NCBI GenBank assembly: GCA_900544265.1
Contig: UQUQ01000001.1
Location: 1 to 64,000, forward strand
Origin: an uncultured Alistipes sp.
GTDB lineage: Bacteria > Bacteroidota > Bacteroidia > Bacteroidales > Rikenellaceae
Reading direction: 5' to 3'
DNA: 64,000 bases
Of the stretch, positions 29,713 to 38,191 are shown piece by piece (positions within the stretch are counted from its first letter, which is position 1; every line of letters starts with the position of its first letter). The notes under the pieces are model-generated. The model did no database searches. It saw only the letters and a program-made list of their open reading frames with translations, and was not told the DNA's origin. Position numbers and translations under genes: made by a program.

Positions 29713-30330
29713 TTACTTGATCTCCCGGTCGGGGTGTTCGCGCAGAAAGTGTTCCCAGCTCTGCGACCCCTTGCGCGAGGCCGCTTTCTTGCCGCCGCCG
29801 AGCCCCTTGACGCGCTCCGGCCCGAGGGCTGCCTGGAGCGGGCTCGAGGTCGTGTAGTAGTGGCAGAGCGCCACAGCCATGCCGTCCGTGGCATCGAGGC
29901 GCCGCAGCGGGCGGTCGACGCCGAGCGTGCGGCAGACGATCGCCGCGACCTGCTCCTTGGCGGCCGAGCCGCGGCCCGTGATGTTCTGCTTGATGCGCGT
30001 CGGGGCGTACTCGAAGACCTGCAGCCCGCGGCTCAACGCGGCGGCCATCGCCACGCCCTGCGCCCGCCCGAGCTTGAGCATCGACTGCACGTTCTCGCCG
30101 AAGAAGGGCGATTCGAGCGCCACCTCGCGCGGGTGGTACTCGTCGATCAGGGCCCCGACCCGCTCGAAGATGTAGCGCAGCTTGGCATAGGGGTCCGTGA
30201 GCTTGTGCAGGTCGATGTCGCCCAGCACGACCGAGCGCACGCGGCGTCCTGCGACCTCCAGCATGCCGTAACCCATGTAGTTCGTGCCGGGGTCGATGCC
30301 CATGATGCGGTATGTCTCCTGGTCGGTCAT
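29713..30330 (-). CDS. ruvC: Holliday junction resolvase RuvC
   Basis: 205 residues. Catalytic acidic residues are visible in order: GIDPGTNYMGYGMLE (first Asp), VALESPFFGENVQSMLKLGR (Glu) and RLDATDGMAVALCHYYT (last two Asp). A lysine/glycine-rich C-terminal tail of about 45 residues extends beyond the usual 160-170-residue core. RuvC cuts four-way junctions with RuvAB. It is transcribed away from the neighbouring tlpA-like gene's terminator. Confidence 0.95.
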   Translation of the reverse strand: MTDQETYRIMGIDPGTNYMGYGMLEVAGRRVRSVVLGDIDLHKLTDPYAKLRYIFERVGALIDEYHPREVALESPFFGENVQSMLKLGRAQGVAMAAALSRGLQVFEYAPTRIKQNITGRGSAAKEQVAAIVCRTLGVDRPLRRLDATDGMAVALCHYYTTSSPLQAALGPERVKGLGGGKKAASRKGSQSWEHFLREHPDREIK

Positions 30331-30348
30331 CGTGTGGACGGGGAATCG

Positions 30349-30390
30349 GAAAACGCCCCTCCGGACGGCGAACCGGAACCGAAGGGGCGT
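30349..30390 (-). terminator. Intrinsic terminator after the TlpA-like gene
   Basis: Minus-strand ACGCCCCT/AGGGGCGT stem with inner CCGG pairing, followed by TTTT, 22 bases past the stop at 30413 and just upstream of ruvC. It separates the lpxD-tlpA unit from ruvC. Confidence 0.75.
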
Positions 30391-30412
30391 CGATGCGTTG
30401 TCTGTGCGGGGA

Positions 30413-31468
30413 CTATTTCAGCAGCTCGGCGATCTTCTCGTAGAGTTCCTCGCCGCGGAGGTTCTTGGCGACGATCTTGCCCTCGGCGTCGATCAGCAGG
30501 TTCGTCGGGATGGCCTGTACGGCATAGGCCTCGGCGGCCGCGTTGCCGAAGGCGTCGAGCGAGCTGACGTGAATCCAGTTCATGTTGTTCTGCTTGACGG
30601 CGTCGAGCCACTTGTCGCGGTCGCGGTCGAGCGAGACGCCGAAGATCTCGAATCCCTTTTTGTGGAACTCGTCGTAGGTCTTCTTCAGGTGGGGGACCTC
30701 ACCCATGCAGGGGCCGCACCACGAGGCCCAGAAGTCGAGCAGAACGTACTTGTTCGCGGGGTTCTCGACGACGGACTTCAGCGAGATGTTCTTGCCGTCG
30801 GCGTCGGGCTGCTCGAAGTCGATGTAGGGCTGGCCGATGTCGGTCTTGGCCTTCTGCTCGGCGCTCTGCTTGAGCTCGGTGAGGATGGTGCTCTGCTGCA
30901 GCTCGGGCGAGAAGCGCGCGATCTCGTCGAGCAGTTCCTGGCCCGAAAGCTCGTAGGAGAGCTGCTGGGCGAGGATCAGGGCGCCGAAGTAGTTGGTGAT
31001 GTTGGCCTCGTAGGTTGAGCGGATGAGCTCTTCGTACTCCTTTTCGATGGCGGCGCGGCGCTCGTCGGTGGTCTCCGGATTGCGGACCTCGTCAATCAGC
31101 GCGGCCGAGGCGGCAGTCAGGGCGGCGTTGGCATCGTTGGCCGGGGTTCCCGTCACGCGTTTGCGCATGGGGTTCTCCGCATCGTCGGCCACGGTGATCG
31201 TGCCCGGCTCGATGAAGAGGCCCGCATAGAAGGTGGCCGTTTCGTCCGGCGCGTCGCACAGCGTCATGATGGCCGGCTTGTCGGCCGTGCCGGTGAGGCG
31301 GAAGGTGCCGTTCTCGACCGTGGCCGAGTCGACGGGCGTGCGCTCCTCGTCGAGCAGGTAGACCATGCCGTCGAGGCCCTCGATCGTGCCCTCGATGACG
31401 TATCCGTTCTTGTTGCCGCAGGAGGCCAGCAGGGCGGCCGCAGCGGCGAGAGTCAGAATTTTCTTCAT
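30413..31468 (-). CDS. TlpA-like thioredoxin-fold lipoprotein with DUF4369 domain
   Basis: 351 residues from the ATG at 31466-31468. Lipoprotein signal MKKILTLAAAAALLASC (lipobox LASC). The N-terminal DUF4369-type beta domain (YVIEGTIEGLDGMVYLLDEE) is followed by a helical section, then an AhpC/TSA-TlpA thioredoxin fold with active-site WASWCGPCMGEVPHLKK. It probably acts as a periplasmic thiol-disulfide reductase in cytochrome or envelope-protein maturation. It starts four bases after lpxD. A longer frame upstream overlaps lpxD and is rejected. Confidence 0.88.
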   Translation of the reverse strand: MKKILTLAAAAALLASCGNKNGYVIEGTIEGLDGMVYLLDEERTPVDSATVENGTFRLTGTADKPAIMTLCDAPDETATFYAGLFIEPGTITVADDAENPMRKRVTGTPANDANAALTAASAALIDEVRNPETTDERRAAIEKEYEELIRSTYEANITNYFGALILAQQLSYELSGQELLDEIARFSPELQQSTILTELKQSAEQKAKTDIGQPYIDFEQPDADGKNISLKSVVENPANKYVLLDFWASWCGPCMGEVPHLKKTYDEFHKKGFEIFGVSLDRDRDKWLDAVKQNNMNWIHVSSLDAFGNAAAEAYAVQAIPTNLLIDAEGKIVAKNLRGEELYEKIAELLK

Positions 31469-31472
31469 GTCG

Positions 31473-32510
31473 TTATTGTTTTTTGAGTGTTTCGATCTCC
31501 TTTTCCAGTTCGCGGACCTGGCGTGCCAGCTCGGGCAGCACCTTGAAGACGGCCGCGGCGCGGTGGTACTGCATGCCCGGCAGCGCGGGGTAGCCCAGGC
31601 GGATCTCGCCGTCGGGCACATCCTTGTCGATGCCGCTCTTCGAGCCGACCTTCACGCGGTTGCCGATCGTCACGTGGTCGGCGACGCCGACCTGCCCGGC
31701 GAGGAAGCAGTTGCTGCCCACGCGCGACGTCCCGGCGATGCCGGTCTGGGCCGACGAGACGGTGTTGGCGCCAATCTCGACGTTGTGGCCGATCTGGATC
31801 AGGTTGTCGAGCTTCACGCCCCGGCGGATGATCGTCGAGTCGGTCTTGGCGCGGTCGATGCAGGTGTTGGCGCCGATCTCGACGTCGTCCTCGATCAGGA
31901 CGTTGCCCAGCTGCGGAATCTTGTCGAAGCCCCCCTCGGCATTGGGCATGAATCCGAATCCGTCGGCGCCGATCACGGCTCCGGCGTGCAGGATGCAGCG
32001 GCTGCCGACGACGCACCCCTCGTAGATCTTCACGCCGGGATAGAGTGTCGTGTCGTCGCCGATCACGACGCCGCGGCCGACGTAGACCTGCGGGTAGATC
32101 TGGCATCCGCGGCCGATGCGGGCCCCCTCCTCGACGACCGCGAAGTCGCCGATGTAGCACTCCTCGCCCACGCTGGCGTCCGACGCGACGGAGGCGCGCC
32201 CGCTGATCCCCTTGCGGCGGGGCTTGGCGGCCTCGTACATGGCCAGCAGGCGCACGACGCACGCTGCGGCGTCATCGACGCGCACGAGCGTCGCCGCGAC
32301 GGGCTGCGACGGGGTGAACGCGCGGTCAACGAGCACGATCGACGCGCCGGTGGTGTAGAGGAAGGGTTCGTATTTGGGATTGGTCAGGTAGGCCAGCGAT
32401 CCGGCCTTGCCCCCTTCGATCGAGGAGACGGTGTGTACCTTGGCGTTCTTGTCGCCGACGACCTCGCCGCCGAGAAATCCGGCGATCATTTCGGCTGTAA
32501 ATTCCATCAT
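31473..32510 (-). CDS. lpxD: UDP-3-O-acylglucosamine N-acyltransferase LpxD
   Basis: 345 residues from ATG at 32508-32510 ([20 protein letters not shown]). N-terminal LpxD domain, then hexapeptide repeats of the left-handed beta helix ([40 protein letters not shown]) and the catalytic-histidine region [20 protein letters not shown]. The C-terminus forms a short coiled coil ([14 protein letters not shown]). It adds the N-linked acyl chain in lipid A synthesis. Usually in a cluster with lpxC/lpxA; here it is with tlpA and coaD. Confidence 0.95.
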   Translation of the reverse strand: MMEFTAEMIAGFLGGEVVGDKNAKVHTVSSIEGGKAGSLAYLTNPKYEPFLYTTGASIVLVDRAFTPSQPVAATLVRVDDAAACVVRLLAMYEAAKPRRKGISGRASVASDASVGEECYIGDFAVVEEGARIGRGCQIYPQVYVGRGVVIGDDTTLYPGVKIYEGCVVGSRCILHAGAVIGADGFGFMPNAEGGFDKIPQLGNVLIEDDVEIGANTCIDRAKTDSTIIRRGVKLDNLIQIGHNVEIGANTVSSAQTGIAGTSRVGSNCFLAGQVGVADHVTIGNRVKVGSKSGIDKDVPDGEIRLGYPALPGMQYHRAAAVFKVLPELARQVRELEKEIETLKKQ

Positions 32511-32530
32511 GACGTGTTGCTGGGCGTTGT

Positions 32531-33001
32531 TTATAAATAGTTGTTGATATCGATGCCTTCGGGAAGGAACTCCTCCACGGTGCGGCCGAACGAGAGCACC
32601 TCGCGCACGGTCGACGACGAGATGTCGGCCACGGCGGCCGGGGTGAAGAGCATCACGGTGGTGATTTCGGGATAGATGCGGTGGTTCGTCGCCTCCATCG
32701 TGCGCTCGTACTCGAAGTCGGTGGTGTTCCGCACGCCGCGGATGATGGCGCAGGCCCCCACCTGTTCGGCGAATTCGCCCGTCAGCCCCGTGTAGATGCG
32801 GGCCTCGACGCGCTCGTTGCCGGCGTAGATGTCGTCTATGAGGCGTTTGCGGTTCTCCACGGTGAGCATCCCCTGCTTGAGGGTGTTGTTGCCGATGCCG
32901 ATGACGACCCGGTCGAAGAGGTTGAGCGCCTCGTCGACCAGCGCCGCGTGGCCCCGCGTGAAGGGATCGAACGACCCCGGGAAGATGGCTGTACGTTTCA
33001 T
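32531..33001 (-). CDS. coaD: Phosphopantetheine adenylyltransferase CoaD
   Basis: 156 residues from ATG at 32999-33001 ([18 protein letters not shown]). The nucleotidyltransferase motif TRGH corresponds to T/HxGH, and [15 protein letters not shown] is the ISSTxxR motif. [21 protein letters not shown] is typical of the family. It makes dephospho-CoA, the next-to-last step of CoA synthesis. It lies 20 bases upstream of lpxD. Its -7 box is only a few bases from the ATG. Confidence 0.95.
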   Translation of the reverse strand: MKRTAIFPGSFDPFTRGHAALVDEALNLFDRVVIGIGNNTLKQGMLTVENRKRLIDDIYAGNERVEARIYTGLTGEFAEQVGACAIIRGVRNTTDFEYERTMEATNHRIYPEITTVMLFTPAAVADISSSTVREVLSFGRTVEEFLPEGIDINNYL

Positions 33002-33007
33002 TACGGG

Positions 33008-33039
33008 CAAAGGTAGAAAAAAAAGTCAATATAGAGCAA
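33008..33039 (-). promoter_or_regulatory. Promoter of coaD: TTG-N21-TACCTTTG, nearly leaderless
   Basis: TACCTTTG at 33008-33015 and TTG at 33037-33039 on the minus strand. With the start site about three bases past the box, the leader to the ATG at 33001 would be only about four bases. Confidence 0.65.
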
Positions 33040-33122
33040 CATTCGCCCGATATTGTACGGTTCCGACCGCAGAGCCTCCGTATTGCCGTTCCCCGGGCGC
33101 TCCGATTGCATCCGCGCGGGTG

Positions 33123-33725
33123 CTACTTTTCGATGCGCACATACTCCGCGGCGACGATCCGCGTGTGGGGGTTTGTCGAGACGATGCGCTGCCGCAGGGC
33201 CTTCGTGCCCCAGCGGATGAAGAGGAAGCGCCGCGGAATGCGGTAGACGATCTGGCGGAGCGTGTCGACGCTCTCGACGCGGCAGCTCACCGAATCCTCC
33301 TCGATGCGCCCCTCGACGCTCACCCACGTGTCGCGCCAGCGGAAGAGCCGCACCGTGTCGCGCACGACGAGCGTGTCGCGCAGGCGGATGAAGACCGTGT
33401 CGCGCAGCGGCGCGCGCGTCTCGAGGGTGGTCTGTCCGACGGTTTTGGCCGCCGCCTCGAGCCGCCGCATGCGGATGCCCGCCTCGGCGATGCGGCGGGC
33501 GTCGTCGGCGCGCAGCTGCTCGAATTCGGCCACGCGCAGCCGCAGGGCCTGCGTCTCGACGCTCCGGGCGTCGAGTTCCGAGCGGATGAGGTCGCTCTCG
33601 GCGGCCAGGGCCGTCTGGTTCTGGACGAGGCGCCGGTTCTCGTCGCGGTAGTTTTTCATCAGGCGCACTCCGGCGGCAAGCAGCGCCGTCGCGAGCAGGG
33701 CGTAGATCAACAGGGCTTTGTTCAT
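33123..33725 (-). CDS. DUF6549 family protein (membrane-anchored coiled coil)
   Basis: 200 residues. One N-terminal membrane segment (LLIYALLATALLAAGVRLMK), a long helical coiled coil (LVQNQTALAAESDLIRSELD to RMRRLEAAAKTV), then a beta-rich domain (APLRDTVFIRLRDTLVVRDT; RFLFIRWGTKALRQRIVSTN). From memory this matches DUF6549, often seen in Bacteroidetes phage or prophage regions, where the layout suggests a spanin-like lysis role. Here it stands alone between coaD and an aminotransferase-like gene, with no other phage genes. A weak -7 box (TATCTTTC, 33748-33755) precedes it. Confidence 0.7.
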   Translation of the reverse strand: MNKALLIYALLATALLAAGVRLMKNYRDENRRLVQNQTALAAESDLIRSELDARSVETQALRLRVAEFEQLRADDARRIAEAGIRMRRLEAAAKTVGQTTLETRAPLRDTVFIRLRDTLVVRDTVRLFRWRDTWVSVEGRIEEDSVSCRVESVDTLRQIVYRIPRRFLFIRWGTKALRQRIVSTNPHTRIVAAEYVRIEK

Positions 33726-33779
33726 GGATTTCGGGTGTTGGTTGCCCGAAAGATAGGCAGGCGCCGGGCCGTGCGGTTT

Positions 33780-34499
33780 CTACATTTTCGGAAACAGCGC
33801 CTCGATGGCCGCGGCCAGGCGCTCGGCGAGCAGCGACATGAGCGGCAGGCTGTCGCAGTGGCCCAGTGACGTGATGCCCCGGTGGTCGGCGTAGAAGAGT
33901 TCGTCGAGCCGCGGCAGCAGCGCGAGGTCGAGCCGCTCGTCCGCGATCTCCAGCCCGGCCTGCGGCGCCACGCGCAGCACGAGCTCCCGCTCGACGGCCG
34001 GAAACGCCGGTGCCGGGATGAGCCGCTTGCCGAGGATGCCGAACAGCGGGGCGTTGTCGGCCGAGCGGAGCGTGCCGTCGGCCCCCACCCGCACGGCGAG
34101 GGCGGCTCCGCGGCGGCGTGCAACCGCGGCGGCAAGCTCCTCTACCGCCTCGCGGGCCGTCGTGGGGGCCTCCGTGAGGGGCAGGTCGTAGTGTAGGGTG
34201 ACGGCGTCGGGCATCACGCTGCGCAGCGCATAGCCGTCGTAGAGCGAGACGCCGGCCGCGGTGAGCCGCTCGTCGCCCTCCGGCGTGAGCTCGATGCGCA
34301 CGAAGCCCGAGACGGCAGCCGGATAGTGTTCCGCCGCGGCAACGGCGGCGAGCCGCTCCGCCAGGCGCGGCAGGTCGGGCGTATAGCCGCGCCCGAAGAG
34401 ACAGCGCGAGGCAGCGTCGAGCAGGGCGGCGTGAGCCGCAAGGTTGCGTGCCCGGCCCCGTGCCAGGTGCACAATCTGGTATGGCGCCGGAAGACTCAC
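33780..34499 (-). CDS. Class IV aminotransferase-like protein lacking the catalytic lysine
   Basis: 239 residues from a GTG that overlaps the holA stop (GTGA). The layout follows fold-type IV PLP enzymes: FVRIELTPEGDERLTAAGVS and LYDGYALRSVMPD, then LRSADNAPLFGILGKRLIPA (cofactor phosphate-binding turn region) and ELFYADHRGITSLGHCDSLP near the end. However, the whole protein has only two lysines, in GKRL and FPKM. Neither sits where the Schiff-base lysine belongs. It is coupled to holA. A non-enzymatic or altered role is likely; function unknown. Confidence 0.65.
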   Translation of the reverse strand: MSLPAPYQIVHLARGRARNLAAHAALLDAASRCLFGRGYTPDLPRLAERLAAVAAAEHYPAAVSGFVRIELTPEGDERLTAAGVSLYDGYALRSVMPDAVTLHYDLPLTEAPTTAREAVEELAAAVARRRGAALAVRVGADGTLRSADNAPLFGILGKRLIPAPAFPAVERELVLRVAPQAGLEIADERLDLALLPRLDELFYADHRGITSLGHCDSLPLMSLLAERLAAAIEALFPKM

Positions 34500-35566
34500 A
34501 GCAGGAAGATTTTCAGCAGCAGTTCGCGCAGCAGCTCGCCGTCGGGCGCGCCGCCCGCATTGAGCCCCTTGCTCTTGGCGTCGTATTCGCGCAGCAGCCC
34601 CAGCACCTGGAAGACCTTGCGGTTGTCCCACAGCGCGGCCTGCTGCTTGATCTCGTTCAGCACGTAGGTGTTGTTCTTGCGCAGGATGCCCATGAGCTCC
34701 GCATCCTGCGGGAAGGGCTTGCCCTTGTGGCGCGCGAGCCAGCGCAGGTAGTTGACCACGAACAGGTCGCGGAACTGGCCGAAGAGCGCCATGATCGTCA
34801 GCAGCAAGGGGTTCTCCCGGGGGTTGCGGGCGAAGTGGTCGGCGATCAGCAGCGCGCGCTGCATGTCGCGCGTGACGACGGCGCGGCACAGCTCGAAGTT
34901 GTTGAACTCCTTGGAGATGCCGATGTTGGCCTCGATGTCGGCGTCGGTGATGCGCTTCGTCCCCTCGGGCAGCGAGACGGTGAGCTTGTGCAGCTCGTTG
35001 TCGATGCGCGCGATGTCGGTGCCGAGGTGGTCCGTCAGCATCGACAGCGCCTTCTGGTCGATCGTGAAGCCCTGTTGCCGGACGAACTGCTGGAGCCATG
35101 CGGCGATCTCGTAGTCGCGCGGCCGCACCGACTCGAAGACCGTGCCGTTGGCTGCGCACCCCTTGTAGAGGGCCGAGCGCTTGTCGACGTTCTTCTCCTT
35201 GTGGCAGATGACGAGGATGGTCGTCGGCGAGGGCTTCTGCGTGTAGAGCGAGAGCTTCTCGATGTTGCGCAGCTGCTGCGCCTCCTTGAGGATGACCACC
35301 TCGTAGCGGCCCATCATCGGCAGCTGGCGGCAGAGGTTGATGACCTGCCCGGCATCGGAGTCCTTGCCGTAGACGACAATCTGGTTGAAGGCGCGCTCGG
35401 CCTCGTCGAGAATCGAGGCGGCGAGCTGCTCCGCGAGGCGGTCGATGAAGTAGCTCTCCTCGCCCATGAGCAGGTAGACCGGGGCGAAGCGCCCCGCGCG
35501 GATCTCGCCGGCGATGCGGTCGTATGCGGCGACCGTGTCCCTGAATTTGACAGCGCTTTTAGCCAT
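34496..35566 (-). CDS. holA: DNA polymerase III subunit delta
   Basis: 356 residues from ATG at 35564-35566. N-terminal AAA+-like domain (RFAPVYLLMGEESYFIDRLA), then FNQIVVYGKDSDAGQVINLC, QLPMMGRYEVVILKEAQQLR and DHLGTDIARIDNELHKLTVS, which are HolA hallmarks. The C-terminal collar domain includes LTIMALFGQFRDLFVVNYLR. The clamp-loader delta subunit opens the sliding clamp. It begins two bases after tilS and ends overlapping the aminotransferase-like gene, making a three-gene operon. Confidence 0.93.
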   Translation of the reverse strand: MAKSAVKFRDTVAAYDRIAGEIRAGRFAPVYLLMGEESYFIDRLAEQLAASILDEAERAFNQIVVYGKDSDAGQVINLCRQLPMMGRYEVVILKEAQQLRNIEKLSLYTQKPSPTTILVICHKEKNVDKRSALYKGCAANGTVFESVRPRDYEIAAWLQQFVRQQGFTIDQKALSMLTDHLGTDIARIDNELHKLTVSLPEGTKRITDADIEANIGISKEFNNFELCRAVVTRDMQRALLIADHFARNPRENPLLLTIMALFGQFRDLFVVNYLRWLARHKGKPFPQDAELMGILRKNNTYVLNEIKQQAALWDNRKVFQVLGLLREYDAKSKGLNAGGAPDGELLRELLLKIFLL

Positions 35567-35568
35567 AA

Positions 35569-36912
35569 TCAGACGATCTCGCGCGTGATGCGCAGTACGT
35601 TTTCGGTCTCGGCCGTGAGGCGGAAGCGGTCGTCGATTCTCCGTCCGACGAGCCAGACGATGTCGTCGCCCGACAGCAGCACGAACTGCCGCTGCTTCTC
35701 GGGCAGCGGAACCTTGGCGTCGATCAGAAAGTCGCTGACCTTCTTGCGGCCCGTCATGCCGAAGGGGATGAACCAGTCGCCCTCGCGCCAGCGGCGCAGC
35801 GTGAGCGGGAAGCGGAGTTTGTCGGCATCGACCTGTGCGACCTGCTCGGGGGTGCCGAAGGTCTGGACGTCGTCGATGTCGCAGTATTCGTAGTAGAGCA
35901 CCGCATTGCCGCAGTAGCTGCGCACGGCGCCGCGCTCGACCGTCGTGCGGCATTCGTCGTCGGGGGCGATCGGCGTGACGATGATCGCCCCGCGGTCGAT
36001 TGTGGCCATGCGGTCGCGGGCGTAGAAGCGGCGTCCCGTGGCGTCGTGGTTCAGGGCGTGGCACAGCGCGTCGATGACGTCGCCCTTGAATCCGTAGGCG
36101 GAGTTGAGCAGTTCGTAGATGACGAACTCCCGCGGGAAGGCCGGGTCGATGCGGTCGACGCGGATCGTGTCCGTATCGCCCTGCGAGGTCACGGCTTCGC
36201 GGCGGATGCGCTCGATGCCGTGGTCGATGAAGAGCTGGGCGTCGGTCAGGCGGCCGATGTTCTTGCGCATGAGCTCCGTGAACTTGGGGTTGATCTCGCG
36301 GATGCGGGGGATGAGTCCCAGGCGGATCTTGTTGCGCAGGTACTTCGTCGAGCGGTTCGAGGAGTCCTCGCGGAAGGGGATGCGGTTCTGTGCGGCGTAT
36401 TCGAGAATCTCCTTGCGCGAGGCGAACATCAGCGGGCGGATGACCTTGCCGACCTGCGTCGAGATGCCGGTCAGTCCGCGCAGCCCGGTGCCGCGCAGCA
36501 GGTTGATGAAGAAGGTCTCGATCGAGTCGTCGATGTGGTGGGCGATGGCGATGACCGTATATCCCTCTTCGCGGCTCAATGCGTCGAACCAGGCATAGCG
36601 CAGCCGCCGGGCCGCCATCTCCATCGACTCGCCCGTGCGCTCCATCTCGCCCGCGGTGTCGAAACGGCGGTTGTAGCAGGGCACGCCGCAGCGGGCCGCC
36701 TCCCGGGCAACGAGCTCTTCGTCCTCGTCGCTCTCGGCGCCGCGCAGCTGGAAGTTGCAGTGGGCCACGCCCACCCGGTAGCCGCTGCGCGTGAAGAGCG
36801 AGAGCATGACCATCGAGTCGACGCCGCCCGAGACGGTCAGCAGGATGCGGTCGTCGTGCGTCGCCAGGTCGTTTTCGGCGATGTAGCGTTGGAAGGATTC
36901 GAGTAGGGGCAT
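35569..36912 (-). CDS. tilS: tRNA(Ile)-lysidine synthase TilS
   Basis: 447 residues. The PP-loop ILLTVSGGVDSMVMLSLF near residue 28 binds ATP. VAHCNFQLRGAESDEDEELV, VIAIAHHIDDSIETFFINLL and LRGTGLRGLTGI are TilS-specific blocks, and a C-terminal TilS domain includes LRRWREGDWFIPFGMTGRKK. It converts C34 of the AUA-reading tRNA-Ile to lysidine. It is the first gene of the tilS-holA-aminotransferase-like operon. No clear -7 box was found upstream. Confidence 0.95.
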   Translation of the reverse strand: MPLLESFQRYIAENDLATHDDRILLTVSGGVDSMVMLSLFTRSGYRVGVAHCNFQLRGAESDEDEELVAREAARCGVPCYNRRFDTAGEMERTGESMEMAARRLRYAWFDALSREEGYTVIAIAHHIDDSIETFFINLLRGTGLRGLTGISTQVGKVIRPLMFASRKEILEYAAQNRIPFREDSSNRSTKYLRNKIRLGLIPRIREINPKFTELMRKNIGRLTDAQLFIDHGIERIRREAVTSQGDTDTIRVDRIDPAFPREFVIYELLNSAYGFKGDVIDALCHALNHDATGRRFYARDRMATIDRGAIIVTPIAPDDECRTTVERGAVRSYCGNAVLYYEYCDIDDVQTFGTPEQVAQVDADKLRFPLTLRRWREGDWFIPFGMTGRKKVSDFLIDAKVPLPEKQRQFVLLSGDDIVWLVGRRIDDRFRLTAETENVLRITREIV

Positions 36913-37095
36913 ATCTTGACAGGTATCATTGTTTGCTGTATCGTCTGCGGTGCGGCCCGCTGTCCGGGAACTCTCCGGCTTGCCGCCCGGAGGTCGTCCG
37001 AATTGCCGGCGCGGGTGTTGTCCGGGTCTCCGGCACGGAGGCTCCGGCCGGGGCTGTCCGGCTGTCCGGGTGCCGCGGGGCGTGCCGGGCGGTCG
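36913..37095. other. GC-rich spacer with recurrent TCCGG words
   Basis: Between the murB stop and tilS start. It has about ten TCCGG/CCGGA words and no gene or clear terminator, and looks like the spacer at 29373-29712. Confidence 0.45.
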
Positions 37096-38109
37096 TCAGA
37101 GGATGTTGACCTCGGTGTCGATCTCCACGCCGAAGCGCTCGCGGACCCGCTGCTGCACCTTGCGGGCCAGGGCCAGCACCTCGCCGCCCGTGGCGCCGCC
37201 GAAATTCACCAGCACGAGGGCCTGCCGCTCGTGCACGCCGACGCTGCCCTCGCGGTAACCCTTCATCCCGGCGCGGTCGATAAGCCACCCGGCGGCGAGC
37301 TTCGCCCTGTCGGCCTGTCCGGCGGCGGGGTAGAGCGGCATGTCGGGGAACTCGGCCCGCAGGCGGTCGGCCACGGCCTGCTCCACGACGGGGTTCTTGA
37401 AGAAGCTGCCGGCGTTGCCCAGCACCTTCGGATCGGGGAGCTTCGCGCGGCGGATGGTGCAGATCGCCTCGCGGATGTTGCGCAGCGTGGCGCCGCCGCG
37501 CGCCTCGACCTCGCGTTCGACGTCGCCGTAGCCCAGCCGCGGGCGCGGTGTGCGGTGCAGGGCGATCTCGATGGCCGTGATGACGACCTTCCCGCGCAAC
37601 TCGTGCTTGAAGACACTCTCGCGGTAGCCGAAGGCGCAGTGCGCGGCATCGAGCGTGAGCCGGTTGCCCGTCCCGACGCAGAACATCTCCACGCGGCGGA
37701 TCGCATCGCTGGCCTCGCAGCCGTAGGCGCCGATGTTCTGCACGGGAGCGGCGCCCGCCTTGCCGGGGATGAGCGAGAGGTTCTCGATGCCCCACAGGCC
37801 GCGCTCGACGGCCCAGGCAACCAGATCGTCCCACTCGACCCCCGCCTCGACGCGCAGGCGCACCTCGTCGCCCTCGTCGGCCAGCAGCTCGATGCCGCGG
37901 GCCACGGGCGTGAGCAGCACGCCGTCGTAGTCCTGCGTGAAGAGGATGTTGTTGCCGCCGGAGAGGACCGTCCAGCGGTCGGGCACCCCTGCGGCGAAGA
38001 TCGCACGCAGGTCGTCGGCCGTTTCAAACTCGACGAGCCGCCGGGCGTGCTGCGCGACGCCGAAGCTGTTGCGGTCGCGCAGGTCGATGTGGTGAAATTC
38101 TCGGATCAT
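37096..38109 (-). CDS. murB: UDP-N-acetylmuramate dehydrogenase MurB
   Basis: 337 residues from ATG at 38107-38109 (MIREFHHIDLRDRNSFGV). FAD-binding motifs WTVLSGGNNILFTQDYDG and APVQNIGAYGCEASDAIRRV are followed by YRESVFKHELRGKVVITAIE and GNAGSFFKNPVV, which carries the catalytic serine. This is the longer type I MurB. It reduces the enolpyruvyl intermediate of peptidoglycan precursor synthesis. It is divergent from the DUF4301 gene across about 80 bases. Confidence 0.95.
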   Translation of the reverse strand: MIREFHHIDLRDRNSFGVAQHARRLVEFETADDLRAIFAAGVPDRWTVLSGGNNILFTQDYDGVLLTPVARGIELLADEGDEVRLRVEAGVEWDDLVAWAVERGLWGIENLSLIPGKAGAAPVQNIGAYGCEASDAIRRVEMFCVGTGNRLTLDAAHCAFGYRESVFKHELRGKVVITAIEIALHRTPRPRLGYGDVEREVEARGGATLRNIREAICTIRRAKLPDPKVLGNAGSFFKNPVVEQAVADRLRAEFPDMPLYPAAGQADRAKLAAGWLIDRAGMKGYREGSVGVHERQALVLVNFGGATGGEVLALARKVQQRVRERFGVEIDTEVNIL

Positions 38110-38115
38110 GATGTG

Positions 38116-38144
38116 CAAAGTTACGAATTTATTTACTAACTTTG
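38116..38144. promoter_or_regulatory. Back-to-back -7 elements for murB and the DUF4301 gene
   Basis: TAACTTTG on the minus strand at 38116-38123 (murB, six bases from its ATG) and TAACTTTG on the plus strand at 38137-38144 (DUF4301 gene, ATG 48 bases on). The two promoters would overlap and may compete. Confidence 0.6.
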
Positions 38145-38191
38145 ATAAGATAATCGCCCGAACGACAGAAACCCTAAAATACCACAAACCT

